Source: CAVQWH01 sp963717595
GTDB taxonomy: Bacteria > Patescibacteriota > Saccharimonadia > Saccharimonadales > Saccharimonadaceae
DNA length: 64,000 nucleotides
Direction of reading: 5' to 3'
NCBI GenBank assembly: GCA_963717595.1
Contig: CAVQWH010000001.1
Coordinates: 248,001-312,000, forward strand
Of this stretch, positions 25,822-34,033 are shown piece by piece; the stretch's first letter is position 1, and each line of letters opens with the position of its first letter. The notes beneath the pieces are model-generated. The model was not told the origin of the DNA, ran no database searches, and worked only from the letters and a program-made list of their open reading frames with translations. The translations under genes were made by a program, and so were the position numbers.

Positions 25822-25827
25822 AGTATA
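25822..25827 (-). promoter_or_regulatory. Leaderless-type -10 box
   Basis: TATACT, 6 nt before the ATG of the two-TM membrane protein gene. Confidence 0.55.
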
Positions 25828-25854
25828 GCATTAGCAAGTTAATAAAATGCTTTT

Positions 25855-26259
25855 TTATTTAATAAGATTTCTTGCCTTCAAATCGTCGAATATAAGTCCG
25901 TCAACTAGCGAACTTTTCGACTTCCATGAATAGTCCACGAAAGCCATTTTTTCAATCTCACTGCTTGGTGATAGCTTTCCGCTAAAGTCAGCCTCATAGC
26001 ATATCATTCGCACTATAGTACCTTTAGGTTTTCCGTGGGCTTGGGCTTCAAAAGTACCATAGTGACGAACTGTACTTTTACGTAAATCCACACTTAACTC
26101 TTCTCTCACTTCACGTACCAGAGCTTCTTTATCGGTTTCACCTTCTTCTCTTTTGCCGCCAGGTATATACCAGGTATCTTTACCTTTGCTAAGTGTAGAA
26201 AGTATCTTCTTATCTTTTAAGTATATGTACGCAAGTTTATCAATATAAGTCTTACCCAT
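25855..26259 (-). CDS. Nudix hydrolase
   Basis: A 134-residue protein with a perfect Nudix box, GGKREEGETDKEALVREVREEL (GX5EX7REUXEE). It hydrolyses a nucleoside diphosphate linked to another group; MutT-like 8-oxo-dGTP cleaning is possible but not proven. TAAAAT lies 6 nt before the ATG, again leaderless. Confidence 0.85.
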   Translation of the reverse strand: MGKTYIDKLAYIYLKDKKILSTLSKGKDTWYIPGGKREEGETDKEALVREVREELSVDLRKSTVRHYGTFEAQAHGKPKGTIVRMICYEADFSGKLSPSSEIEKMAFVDYSWKSKSSLVDGLIFDDLKARNLIK

Positions 26260-26282
26260 AAAACCATTTTACCTTTTAAATA

Positions 26283-26308
26283 CAAAAGGCCCGAAACTGG
26301 GCCTTCCT
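26283..26308 (-). terminator. Terminator hairpin after repeat copy 3
   Basis: GGCCCAGTTTCGGGCC followed by TTTT on the reverse strand. It ends any transcript through the repeat element. Confidence 0.7.
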
Positions 26309-26314
26309 TGTTTT

Positions 26315-26460
26315 GGCGGAGGAGGGGAGATATCGTCCGCCAACTGGCGGACTCCTCCGCTCAAAAGTACTCGGAATAAATTCCTGCGCGCTTTTTCGCT
26401 CCGCCGAACTCCCGCGTCGCGCCAGCAAACTGTCGCCGCGGCAGTTCAAGCCTACCCACA
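26315..26460. repeat. tRNA-linked GC-rich element, copy 3
   Basis: The left 17 bases (GGCGGAGGAGGGGAGAT) are identical to the 3' end of the adjacent tRNA-Ser(GCT). The right flank CGAACTCCCGCG is identical to the continuation of that tRNA. The core, shared with copies 1 and 2 (CTCAAAAGTACTCGGAATAA, GCGCTTTTTCGCTCCGCC), separates them at the T-loop. The end has a T-arm-like GGCAGTTCAAGCC. This copy shows the tRNA origin of the flanks most clearly. Confidence 0.75.
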
Positions 26461-26462
26461 TC

Positions 26463-26499
26463 AAATAAAAAATTGACCAAAACGGTCAGTTTTTTATTT
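26463..26499 (-). terminator. Terminator of tRNA-Ser(GCT)
   Basis: A nearly perfect inverted repeat with core TGACC/GGTCA and A/T tracts on both sides, directly after the tRNA 3' end; works on both strands. Confidence 0.8.
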
Positions 26500-26591
26500 G
26501 GCGGAGGAGGGGAGATTCGAACTCCCGCGCCAGGTTTCCCCGACCTAACGATTTAGCAAACCGTCCCCTTCAGCCACTTGGGTACTCCTCC
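26499..26591 (-). tRNA. tRNA-Ser(GCT)
   Basis: A 93-nt class II tRNA with encoded CCA. Acceptor GGAGGAG pairs with CTCCTCC, the anticodon loop is TTGCTAA, the variable arm is long, and the T-arm is GGGAGTTCGAATCTCCC. It reads AGC/AGU. Confidence 0.95.
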
Positions 26592-26637
26592 GTATCTTGG
26601 CTATTATACCCTGTTAAATTAAAAAAGTCAGGGGAAA

Positions 26638-27379
26638 TTACTTTGTCGAGCGGCGTAAAGTAAGGGCGCCGAGTAAAACCGCTACAACCACGCAGCCTAA
26701 AACAATAAACAAATCCCGCCAACTTTGTGAGCTAACACTGGTTTTTACTGCTACATTTTGCAAAGACTGCACGGCATAAGTCATCGGTAAGGCGTGGGCA
26801 ATTTTATCTAGCACATCTGGCATTTTGTTCTAGAGGCACTAATAGACCACACACTAGAAGTTGCGGGAAAATAACTGCTGGCATAAACTGAACTGCCTGA
26901 AACTCATTATGCGCAAACACGCTAAAGAACAGGCCCAGCGCCATGCCCAAAAGCGCGTCTGCTACCCCTACTACGATTAAAAACCACACTGGCCCGGCGA
27001 TATCTAAGCCAAGGAACGTTAAAGCTACAAAATTAGCAAGCAAAGCCTGCAGAATTGCCAAAATACCGAAGGCAAATGCGTAGCCTAGTAGTAAGTCTAA
27101 CTTTGCAATTGGAGTAGTTAAGACCCTTTCCAGGGTACCGCTCGTACGCTCACGTAAAGTAGCTATTGAAGTTACTAAAAACATAATTATAAGTGGGAAT
27201 ATTGCCAAAAGTGCCGGGCCGATTTGGTTAAATACTGCTGAATTATCCGAGTAAACCCATGCAAGTAAGCTAAGTAATACGCAAGGCACTAAGAAAATAA
27301 GTGCCAGCGTGCGTTTGTCGTGCAAAAGCTGCAAAAGGATTCTTTTCGTAGTGCTAAATGTGGCTTGAAAATGATACAT
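26638..27379 (-). CDS. ABC-2 type transporter permease, frameshifted
   Basis: About 246 residues with six hydrophobic segments (ALIFLVPCVLLSLLAWVY to LFIVLGCVVVAVLLGALTL) and the ABC-2 signature region RERTSGTLERVLTTPI. The frame breaks at LLVPLEQN near 26815. Removing one A from an AAAA run gives LEQMPDVLDKIAHALPMTYA, the expected family sequence. ATG 27379 is 1 nt after the ATPase stop with SD AAGGA in the ATPase end. Exporter of an unknown substrate. Confidence 0.8.
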
Positions 27380-27380
27380 A

Positions 27381-28100
27381 TTAAATCGCTTTTTCCTTTT
27401 TACTTGCAAGCTGCAAAAACGCATCTTCTACGTCAGAAACTTTTAGCTTACTTAGCAAAGCGCTTTTTTCGCCTTGCCACAGAACCTGGCCATCGCGCAA
27501 TAAAAGCAAACGCTGGCAACGTTCTGCTTCATTCATTACATGACTAGAAACCAGCAAAGTTTTACCACTTTTAGCTAGATCAGAAAACAGTCCCCATAAA
27601 TCCCTGCGTAAAATCGGGTCTAAACCAACAGTCGGCTCATCAAGAACTAGCAACTCCGGGTTGCCAAGCAAGGCAATAGCTAGCGATACGCGAGCTCTCT
27701 GGCCACCAGACAAAGTTGAGACAAGCTGCTTAGACTGAGGCTCTAGGTCGACTTGTTGAATAATTTTTTTAACCTGAGACTTTGGTGAATTTAAAAGCCT
27801 AGCAAAATAACTAAGATTTTGTTCAACCGAAAGATCACCATATACACTAGGTTGTTGAGAAACGTAACCAATTTTAGAGCGTAGTTTTTTTGAGCCGGCA
27901 TTTTTACCCAGAACCTTAACTTTACTCTTCACCTGCTGAATCCCTAAAATTACCCGCATCAAGCTTGTTTTACCTGCCCCGCTTGGACCAATTAAACCGG
28001 TGATAATCCCTTTTTCAATTTGAATATTAAGATTATTTAAAATAAGATCACCTTCTTTTTGAAGGGTGATATTCTCCGCTTCAATAGCCAGCTGCTTCAT
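27381..28100 (-). CDS. ABC-2 exporter ATP-binding protein
   Basis: A 239-residue CcmA/NatA-like ATPase: Walker A GLIGPSGAGKTSLM, Q-loop YVSQQPSVYGDLS, signature TLSGGQRARVSLA, Walker B LLVLDEPTVGLDP, H-loop VSSHVMNEAERC. It powers the permease encoded directly downstream. Its TATAAT is 8 nt before the ATG. Confidence 0.92.
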   Translation of the reverse strand: MKQLAIEAENITLQKEGDLILNNLNIQIEKGIITGLIGPSGAGKTSLMRVILGIQQVKSKVKVLGKNAGSKKLRSKIGYVSQQPSVYGDLSVEQNLSYFARLLNSPKSQVKKIIQQVDLEPQSKQLVSTLSGGQRARVSLAIALLGNPELLVLDEPTVGLDPILRRDLWGLFSDLAKSGKTLLVSSHVMNEAERCQRLLLLRDGQVLWQGEKSALLSKLKVSDVEDAFLQLASKKEKAI

Positions 28101-28108
28101 TAACGGTC

Positions 28109-28114
28109 ATTATA
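28109..28114 (-). promoter_or_regulatory. Leaderless-type -10 box of the ABC-2 exporter operon
   Basis: TATAAT, 8 nt before the ATG. Confidence 0.58.
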
Positions 28115-28161
28115 GCATGGGCAAATAAAGCGATTGGTTCACCGACTACTAATAAATCGTA

Positions 28162-28167
28162 TATAAT
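28162..28167 (+). promoter_or_regulatory. Leaderless-type -10 box
   Basis: TATAAT, 9 nt before ATG 28177 on the forward strand; no Shine-Dalgarno sequence. Confidence 0.58.
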
Positions 28168-28176
28168 AACGTCATA

Positions 28177-28701
28177 ATGAAAATGAATTCTGTGGTATTT
28201 ACAGACGGCGAGCAAGTCTATAGTGAACTTGCTAAAAAATATATGACTCACGATAAAGGGCTTTTTATACTAGCCCCTTCTGGAACCGGAAAAACATATT
28301 TTTGCGATCATCAATCTGAACCTCACTGGATCGACGGTGATGAATTATGGGTAAAAGCAGGCGCTCACCCAGACGGAGCGTGGTGGAAAGAGCCTATCGA
28401 AATTATTAATTGGGTAGATAAGCGAAGTGATGTAGTGACAATGGAGGCTAAAGCTAAGGGTTTTTGGATTATGGGTGCATCAAACTATTGGCTACCTCCT
28501 GATGCAATCGTCATTCCAGATTGGGAAACGCATAAAAAATACATTTCTCATCGAGAAAACAATAACTACGATGGCGGCGCAACCTCCGAAGACCATTCCC
28601 AGGTGCTTGGCCATATAGAAGTAATTAAAAAATGGCACACAGATCATGGTGTGCCGATGTACCAAAGTATCGAAGAAGCAGTTAAATCTTTAACTAGTTA
28701 G
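28177..28701 (+). CDS. Small P-loop protein of unknown function
   Basis: A 174-residue protein with Walker A ILAPSGTGKTYF near residue 33, directly followed by HWIDGDELWV, an acidic motif resembling substrate sites of small nucleotide or adenylate-type kinases. No known family is certain; the Trp-rich middle (GAWWKEPIEIINW) is distinctive. It overlaps the convergent phosphatase-like gene by 8 nt. Confidence 0.55.
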   Translation: MKMNSVVFTDGEQVYSELAKKYMTHDKGLFILAPSGTGKTYFCDHQSEPHWIDGDELWVKAGAHPDGAWWKEPIEIINWVDKRSDVVTMEAKAKGFWIMGASNYWLPPDAIVIPDWETHKKYISHRENNNYDGGATSEDHSQVLGHIEVIKKWHTDHGVPMYQSIEEAVKSLTS

Positions 28702-29599
28702 AAGGCGTCAACTCACGCGTTGAGCTTTTACCCAAAGCAAGTTTTACTTTTTTGTTTTGAGCTCTTAACTCTGCTTCTCCGTCCTCTGGAGGAATATCGA
28801 TTACTACGCCGCCGCCATAATCGACTGGAACATATTCGCTAAAATCTGTGCCTGTAGCATCTTTAACAAGCGGGCTAATGGTATCGTAATGCGAAGCACC
28901 CCAAATAACTAAGCGTTTATTTGGATTACTGGAATGAAATGCCTTGCTGTAGCGTTTTAGCAACTTCAAGAACTTTTTAGTTCTATCTAGCATTTCGCGG
29001 ACACCCTCAGCGCCAAGCTTCTCGCGAACTTCTTTCTCTTGGTCTGACTCATGGGCAGCCCAAGCTTCCGGACTCATACCAGTGCCAGGACCGTCTTCTC
29101 CACCATATTTTTCTTTTAGGTGATCGACGTATTCAGGTGTATCAAAAATTTGTGGTTCCCTTATTGCTGCAGCCGGGCGAATAGTCTGGCCCGTAACTTC
29201 TGACTGCCGAGTGTTAAAGTTAGGGTTTAAGTTAATAATCCGTTCACTAGGGTCAATTTCTGCAGCCTGCATTACTTCAATAGCGGTATCCTGGGCTAAC
29301 TGAGCTGTTTCTAAGCTTCTATACCCACTTCCGTTATATTGTGTATCACTTGAAACGAACAAAAACATTGTTTCTGTGCCGTCTTCCTGGCTCAGCACAT
29401 CTTCGAAAAACTTTTTATATCTTTCGCGTGCAGCTTCAGCTGCTTCGGGCAGAAGAGATCCGGAGTTTTCGGCCTGTCTATCCCGTTCATATCTTTCATG
29501 CCGGTGAAAAACAATTGCCGTGCCACCCGGCTCAATATTAGGCGCCTCAATGTCAGTTTTTTCTACCTTTTCTATTTTTGTTTTTACTATTTCAGACAT
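28694..29599 (-). CDS. Histidine-phosphatase-like protein
   Basis: A 301-residue protein. FHRHERYERDR near residue 31 matches the RHG/RHE start of the histidine phosphatase superfamily. A later conserved His may be in VIWGASHYDTISPLV. Long charged helical insert between them. Cytoplasmic. Substrate unknown. Leaderless promoter with an overlapping palindrome. Confidence 0.6.
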   Translation of the reverse strand: MSEIVKTKIEKVEKTDIEAPNIEPGGTAIVFHRHERYERDRQAENSGSLLPEAAEAARERYKKFFEDVLSQEDGTETMFLFVSSDTQYNGSGYRSLETAQLAQDTAIEVMQAAEIDPSERIINLNPNFNTRQSEVTGQTIRPAAAIREPQIFDTPEYVDHLKEKYGGEDGPGTGMSPEAWAAHESDQEKEVREKLGAEGVREMLDRTKKFLKLLKRYSKAFHSSNPNKRLVIWGASHYDTISPLVKDATGTDFSEYVPVDYGGGVVIDIPPEDGEAELRAQNKKVKLALGKSSTRELTPSN

Positions 29600-29606
29600 T
29601 ACATAA

Positions 29607-29639
29607 ACATTAGCATATTATTGACTATAAGTCAATAAT
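29607..29639 (-). promoter_or_regulatory. Promoter with perfect 23-bp palindrome (operator)
   Basis: Reverse strand TTGACT, 17-nt spacer, TAATGT, then 7 nt to the ATG (leaderless). The perfect repeat ATTATTGACT-ATA-AGTCAATAAT (29617-29639) covers the -35 element, as expected for a repressor site. Confidence 0.65.
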
Positions 29640-29779
29640 TACAAGAGGATATTTTTCTTTATAGTCGCCTTATGGCATCATTGACTTAAAAGAATAATAT
29701 GTTATTATTTACAGAGTTGAATGGTCAAGCTTTCGTAGTTTGAAAATAGCACATTTCAATTAGCAAGGAGGTGGTAGCC

Positions 29780-30061
29780 ATGACTATGGCGGCCAGTTAC
29801 CCGTTTTTGTTTCTGCTCAAAATCACGGGCTGGCTTACTCCGCTTTGGGAGCGAGCTAAGTACACCGAGATTGGCTTTTCCGGCCATGTTTCTATGCCGG
29901 ACGAAAACATCGCAGAGGAACGTAAACTAAAGCCGCTCAACCGGTTAGAGAAATGGCTGCTGAAGCCACTGATCGAGGATGAGCAGAATCTACGGCGTGA
30001 TGCATTTCGGCAAGCCATGATTGACGTACTTGGCGAAGACCCTGAGGCCGATTGGCCGTAA
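29780..30061 (+). CDS. Small hypothetical protein with strong ribosome binding site
   Basis: A 93-residue protein: hydrophobic start (ASYPFLFLLKITGWLTPLW), then charged helical (LNRLEKWLLKPLIEDEQNLRRDAFRQAMIDVL). AAGGAGG lies 9 nt before ATG 29780. Promoter TTGACT, 16-nt spacer, TATTAT around 29680-29707. Richer in G+C than its surroundings. Ends in a strong terminator. Function unknown. Confidence 0.55.
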   Translation: MTMAASYPFLFLLKITGWLTPLWERAKYTEIGFSGHVSMPDENIAEERKLKPLNRLEKWLLKPLIEDEQNLRRDAFRQAMIDVLGEDPEADWP

Positions 30062-30113
30062 TTAGCAGTTCGGTCAGTAACCTACCCAGTCTAAATATCC
30101 TCCCAGCGCATTA

Positions 30114-30156
30114 CCGCCCAGTCAGCAGCTAAACAGCTGTTGGCTGGGCGGCTTTT
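30114..30156 (+). terminator. Strong rho-independent terminator
   Basis: CCGCCCAGTCAGCAGCT / AGCTGTTGGCTGGGCGG hairpin followed by CTTTT. The rest of 30062-30395 holds tRNA-Ser(GGA) and the ABC operon promoter. Confidence 0.85.
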
Positions 30157-30182
30157 AATTTAGCGGTCTAATTTCACTCTTC

Positions 30183-30274
30183 TGGCGGAGAGAGCGGGAT
30201 TCGAACCCGCGAAACGAGTTGCCCCGTTTACACGCTTTCCAAGCGTGCGCCTTCAACCACTCGGCCACCTCTCC
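30183..30274 (-). tRNA. tRNA-Ser(GGA)
   Basis: A 92-nt class II tRNA with encoded CCA. Acceptor GGAGAGG pairs with TCTCTCC, the anticodon loop TTGGAAA lies in the stem CACGC/GCGTG, the variable arm is long, and the T-arm is GCGGGTTCGAATCCCGC. It reads UCC/UCU. No GC-rich element follows this tRNA. Confidence 0.95.
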
Positions 30275-30329
30275 ATACCCAAATCAATTATAACCACAAA
30301 ATAGTTGTTATTTACACCTTAAAATGCGG

Positions 30330-30391
30330 TTGCGCCATATATTGAAAGCTATTTATAATAGTATTAAATAACTCTTTTAAATAGCTCTTTT
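30330..30391 (+). promoter_or_regulatory. Promoter and repeats before the ABC exporter
   Basis: TTGCGC, 18-nt spacer, TATAAT (30354-30359). The inverted repeat AGCTATTT (30347-30354) / AAATAGCT (30379-30386) flanks the start region, and a 13-nt direct repeat, AAATARCTCTTTT, occurs twice before the ATG. Confidence 0.55.
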
Positions 30392-30395
30392 TAAT

Positions 30396-31172
30396 ATGTC
30401 AAACGCCACAACTCCAGTCATACAATTGAATAATTTGACCAAACAATTTGGTCATGCCGACACCGCCATTATGGCGCTTAACAACGTGGATCTTACGATT
30501 GAAAAAGGTGAATTCGTAGCTATTATGCCAAGCGGATGTGGTAAAACCACTCTCCTGAATGTTCTAGGCTTGTTAGACTCACCTTCAGCTGGCAACTACC
30601 AGCTAAGCGGCAAGTCAGTCGCCGACCTAAGCCATCAAGAAAGGGCAAAAATTCGTAGCCGGCAGATTGGTTTTATCTTCCAAAGTTTTAACCTACTAGG
30701 CCGCAGTACAATCATTGAAAACGTAGCCTTGCCACTCACCTACAACGGCCTACCTCAGACCAAAAGACTTAAACAAGCAAGTAAAATGCTCGCGCTGTTT
30801 CACTTACAGGAACGAGAGTATTACATGCCCTACCAGCTTTCGGGTGGACAGTTGCAGCGCGTAGCAATTGCTCGCGCCTTGGTTAACCAACCGTCCATCA
30901 TTCTAGCGGATGAGCCGACCGGCAATCTGGATTCAAAATCGAGCGAAATTATTATGGAAGAACTAAGCTACGTACACCAGCGCGGCAATACAATTATTAT
31001 GGTTACTCACAATCCTGAATTAACTAGCTATGCAGATCGTATTATTCATATAACAGACGGCCAAATCGATAAAGACAGCAAAGAAGTAGAGCCCGAAATT
31101 GATAAAGCCGCCAAAAAACCCTTGGGCAAACCCAAAAAGAAAAAATCTACTAAAAAGGTAAGGACAGGTTAA
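30396..31172 (+). CDS. MacB/LolD-type ABC exporter ATP-binding protein, altered Walker A
   Basis: A 258-residue ATPase with signature QLSGGQLQRVAIARAL, Walker B IILADEPTGNLDS and H-loop MVTHNPEL. Walker A reads AIMPSGCGKTTLL: the first Gly of GxxxxGKT is gone, as if one codon of IMGPSG were lost. The rest is intact. A Lys-rich tail follows residue 235. It pairs with the permease starting at the next base. Confidence 0.9.
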   Translation: MSNATTPVIQLNNLTKQFGHADTAIMALNNVDLTIEKGEFVAIMPSGCGKTTLLNVLGLLDSPSAGNYQLSGKSVADLSHQERAKIRSRQIGFIFQSFNLLGRSTIIENVALPLTYNGLPQTKRLKQASKMLALFHLQEREYYMPYQLSGGQLQRVAIARALVNQPSIILADEPTGNLDSKSSEIIMEELSYVHQRGNTIIMVTHNPELTSYADRIIHITDGQIDKDSKEVEPEIDKAAKKPLGKPKKKKSTKKVRTG

Positions 31173-32396
31173 ATGTTAAAAACCCATATAAAACTTGCCT
31201 TAGCAGCCCTAAACGGTAACCGCACCCGCACAGCGCTAACTACCTTAGGCGTGATTATTGGAGTAGCATCAATTACTTTTGTGCTGGCGATAGGGGGCGG
31301 TGCTCAGAACACAGTATCTCAGCAGGTTAAAAAATTGGACGATAACATTATATTAGTCCGCCCAGGCCAAGGTCACTCAACTTTTGACAGGCGAACTTTA
31401 AACTATAGCCCGCTTTACTCTTATGCCACTACAACCCTAACTGAAAGCGATGCAAACCAAATTGAAAACATACCTGGAGTTAAAGCCGTAGCTCCACTGA
31501 TGCTAATTAATGGCAGCGTTAGCTATCATAATCACACTGCGGGTGACACGCCAGTTGTAGCTACTACTCCAGATTTAGCAAAAATTTTAAACCTCAATAT
31601 TGGCGCCGGACAATTTTTAGACGGCACAACCGAAGACAGCACGGCAGTTATCGGCCAACAATTAGCAATTGATTTATACGGCACAGACCAGCCACTAGGC
31701 CAACAGCTTAAAATACGCGGACGCACGCATACAATAATCGGGGTATTAAGTGACGTAGCGACGCCAACTGGGATCAATGGAGTTGATTTAAATCACAGCG
31801 TAGTAATCAGCCTTAATGACGGTAAAACATTTAACCAAGGTTTGGCTCAAGTACAACAAATTAATGTAGCAGCCAAAAATCCTAAGCAAATTCCTGAACT
31901 AGTGGCAAAAATCCATAAAACTATTTTGCAAAACCACCAAGGAGAAGAAGATTTCACGGTCATGCGCGGCGACCAAGCCAGTAGTATCTCTGAACAATTC
32001 TATAATCTTGTAGTTGTAGTAACAGCTATAGTTGCAGCAATTTCCTTAATAGTAGGCGGAATAGGAATCATGAATATCATGCTGGTTAGCGTTAGTGAGC
32101 GTACACGCGAAATCGGCATCCGCAAATCTTTAGGGGCTACCCATAAACAAATCTGGCTTCAGTTTTTAATCGAAGCAGTTATAGTGAGTCTCAGCGGGGG
32201 CGTTATAGGTTTGTTCATTGCTTACTTCGCAATTTTCGCTTTAGGAGGTCTAATACCTTTCGTACCTGTAATTAACTGGCAAATTATTGTTCTTAGCATA
32301 GGTTTGCCGCTAGTTATCGGTATCATTTTTGGCCTATTCCCTGCTATAAGCGCTGCACGCAAAGACCCAATAGAAGCCTTGCGACAGCGAGATTAA
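31173..32396 (+). CDS. MacB/FtsX-type ABC permease
   Basis: A 407-residue permease. TM1 near the start (RTALTTLGVIIGVASITFVLAI), a periplasmic MacB core domain of about 220 residues, then three TM helices with the FtsX signature RTREIGIRKSLGATHKQIWLQF. MacB-type systems use ATP to drive periplasmic-side mechanotransmission, often peptide or toxin export. It starts directly after the ATPase stop. Confidence 0.92.
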   Translation: MLKTHIKLALAALNGNRTRTALTTLGVIIGVASITFVLAIGGGAQNTVSQQVKKLDDNIILVRPGQGHSTFDRRTLNYSPLYSYATTTLTESDANQIENIPGVKAVAPLMLINGSVSYHNHTAGDTPVVATTPDLAKILNLNIGAGQFLDGTTEDSTAVIGQQLAIDLYGTDQPLGQQLKIRGRTHTIIGVLSDVATPTGINGVDLNHSVVISLNDGKTFNQGLAQVQQINVAAKNPKQIPELVAKIHKTILQNHQGEEDFTVMRGDQASSISEQFYNLVVVVTAIVAAISLIVGGIGIMNIMLVSVSERTREIGIRKSLGATHKQIWLQFLIEAVIVSLSGGVIGLFIAYFAIFALGGLIPFVPVINWQIIVLSIGLPLVIGIIFGLFPAISAARKDPIEALRQRD

Positions 32397-32404
32397 AAAC
32401 TAAT

Positions 32405-33436
32405 TTACTTCTTTAATTCAGTCTTCAGCCTTTCAAGAACTTCGACCTGCGTAGGATCAATGCCATTTAATATAGCTAGGTAAATACTTACAAAGTCAGC
32501 TAAAATGCTGCCAAGCAACATTTGCTTAATTATAGTGTCACCTTTTAGCTCAATCGTTATTGGGCTAGGCCAACGCCCGCTCAGAAGCTTGTCAGAAATA
32601 TCAAACCGCTTTAAAATTCGCTGATTTTCAAAACCTGAGATTAGATTAAAAATAACAAACGGTTTTTCAATCGGATGACTTACCCATCCCATAATTTCAT
32701 TGTGGTTAAATTCAGAAAAGTAATTGTAAAACGCCACATTTTTAGAGTTTTCATTAAAACTAATTTTCCACTTATAGGCCACTGGTGCCATCAAAGGCCC
32801 GGCGTAAATAATCGGCGTTTTGCCCGCGGCTTTTAAGGCTAGCTGCTTAGCCAAGTTAACTTGAGAAGGAATTTCAGGCAGCCAATCTTTTATTTCATTC
32901 TGTAGCCAACCAGTTAGGCTGGACACCTCGGCAAGCTTGCCTTTCACTAACCTATAATCTTCCAAAATACGAAGTAAGCCGCACATATTATTAATTAGTG
33001 CCATGCGTGGCTGCAAACCTGCGGGTAAGGCTACTAGCGGATAGTCTCTGGCTTTTGCAATTTTAGCCAACTCTCCACCGGAAGTAACTATAGCTATTTT
33101 GGCTTTTTTACTTTTAGCATCATCTAAAGCTGATAGAACTTCTTCGGTATTACCTGAATAGCTGCTAATTATTACCAGACTTTCTGTATCAACGTAACTA
33201 GGCAACGTATAATCACGAACCACTTCAAAAGGCACACTTAAACCCAGCCAATTTTTAATTAAACCTGCGGCTAGGGCTGACCCGCCCATTCCTGCTACAA
33301 GTATGTTAGTTACTTTACCTTCTTTAATTTCTCCTTCAAGCTCAGCGCTAAACCTTACTTGCTCTGCTTCAGCTGCCGCTACCGACAAAGCATCCTTGCT
33401 ATCTCTCTGTTGAATTACATTTAAGTCGTCAAGCAT
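32405..33436 (-). CDS. Bifunctional phosphoglucose/phosphomannose isomerase-like (SIS domain)
   Basis: A 343-residue protein with two SIS domains: ILVAGMGGSALAAGLI and VIISSYSGNTEEVLSAL bind the sugar phosphate; NENSKNVAFYNYFSEFNHNEIMGW holds the catalytic Glu/His. It isomerises glucose-6-P or mannose-6-P with fructose-6-P, feeding the pgm encoded at 38 kb. SD AAGGAAG is upstream. Full length. Confidence 0.88.
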   Translation of the reverse strand: MLDDLNVIQQRDSKDALSVAAAEAEQVRFSAELEGEIKEGKVTNILVAGMGGSALAAGLIKNWLGLSVPFEVVRDYTLPSYVDTESLVIISSYSGNTEEVLSALDDAKSKKAKIAIVTSGGELAKIAKARDYPLVALPAGLQPRMALINNMCGLLRILEDYRLVKGKLAEVSSLTGWLQNEIKDWLPEIPSQVNLAKQLALKAAGKTPIIYAGPLMAPVAYKWKISFNENSKNVAFYNYFSEFNHNEIMGWVSHPIEKPFVIFNLISGFENQRILKRFDISDKLLSGRWPSPITIELKGDTIIKQMLLGSILADFVSIYLAILNGIDPTQVEVLERLKTELKK

Positions 33437-33520
33437 AATCTTCCTTGTATATTCACAATATTTATATTACTATGCTACAGTATTACATAAGAAGTATAAA
33501 CATTACTAAAAGGGGTGGGC

Positions 33521-34033
33521 ATGGACATTCAACCAACACAGCAACAGCAACCAGTCAGCGATGACAACGAACTCGCTAAAGTTTTAGCTGGTGTAGATGA
33601 CAAAGTTGCTAGTGATGACAGTAAGCCGGCTGACGATTCTCCAGCACCCAGTAGTACTTCAGACACAAGCGACGCTCCAGCCCAGCCAGCCGAACTACAA
33701 GCTCCACCTGTTACCCCTCCACCACTAGGCGGAAGTGTAGACTTAGAGCCCATTAAAAAAGAAGCTATCGAAGAATTACGGCCGCTGGTAGATAAGCTAA
33801 ACTTACCACCTGAAGAAAAGTTTGATATTTACCTGCTCATCATTCGCTCAACAGATGATCAGTCTCTCATTGAGCCAGCTCACGAAACTGCAAAAAATAT
33901 CACCGATGAAACTCGGCGAGCCCAAGCTTTGCTTGATATCATTAAAGAAATAGAGTTCTTCTCTCACCCTCCTCAGCAGCAAGAAGGCCCAGTCGCCCCA
34001 GCCCCCGAGCCTTCTGAAACTCAGGCTTCATAA
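33521..34033 (+). CDS. Acidic hypothetical protein
   Basis: A 170-residue protein. Residues 1-70 are a disordered Gln/Ser/Pro/Asp region; residues about 75-150 form a helical core (EAIEELRPLVDKLNLPPEEKFD and RRAQALLDIIKEIEFF); the tail is Pro/Glu-rich. No enzymatic motif. ATG 33521 is preferred over an in-frame GTG six bases upstream because GGGGTGGG precedes it. It overlaps the convergent gene by 13 nt. Confidence 0.55.
   Translation: MDIQPTQQQQPVSDDNELAKVLAGVDDKVASDDSKPADDSPAPSSTSDTSDAPAQPAELQAPPVTPPPLGGSVDLEPIKKEAIEELRPLVDKLNLPPEEKFDIYLLIIRSTDDQSLIEPAHETAKNITDETRRAQALLDIIKEIEFFSHPPQQQEGPVAPAPEPSETQAS

Noticed and set aside
26276..26464. Reverse-strand ORF of 62 codons over repeat copy 3
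   Set aside because: It only reads through the repeat element and tRNA-like flanks; no ribosome binding site or conserved sequence.
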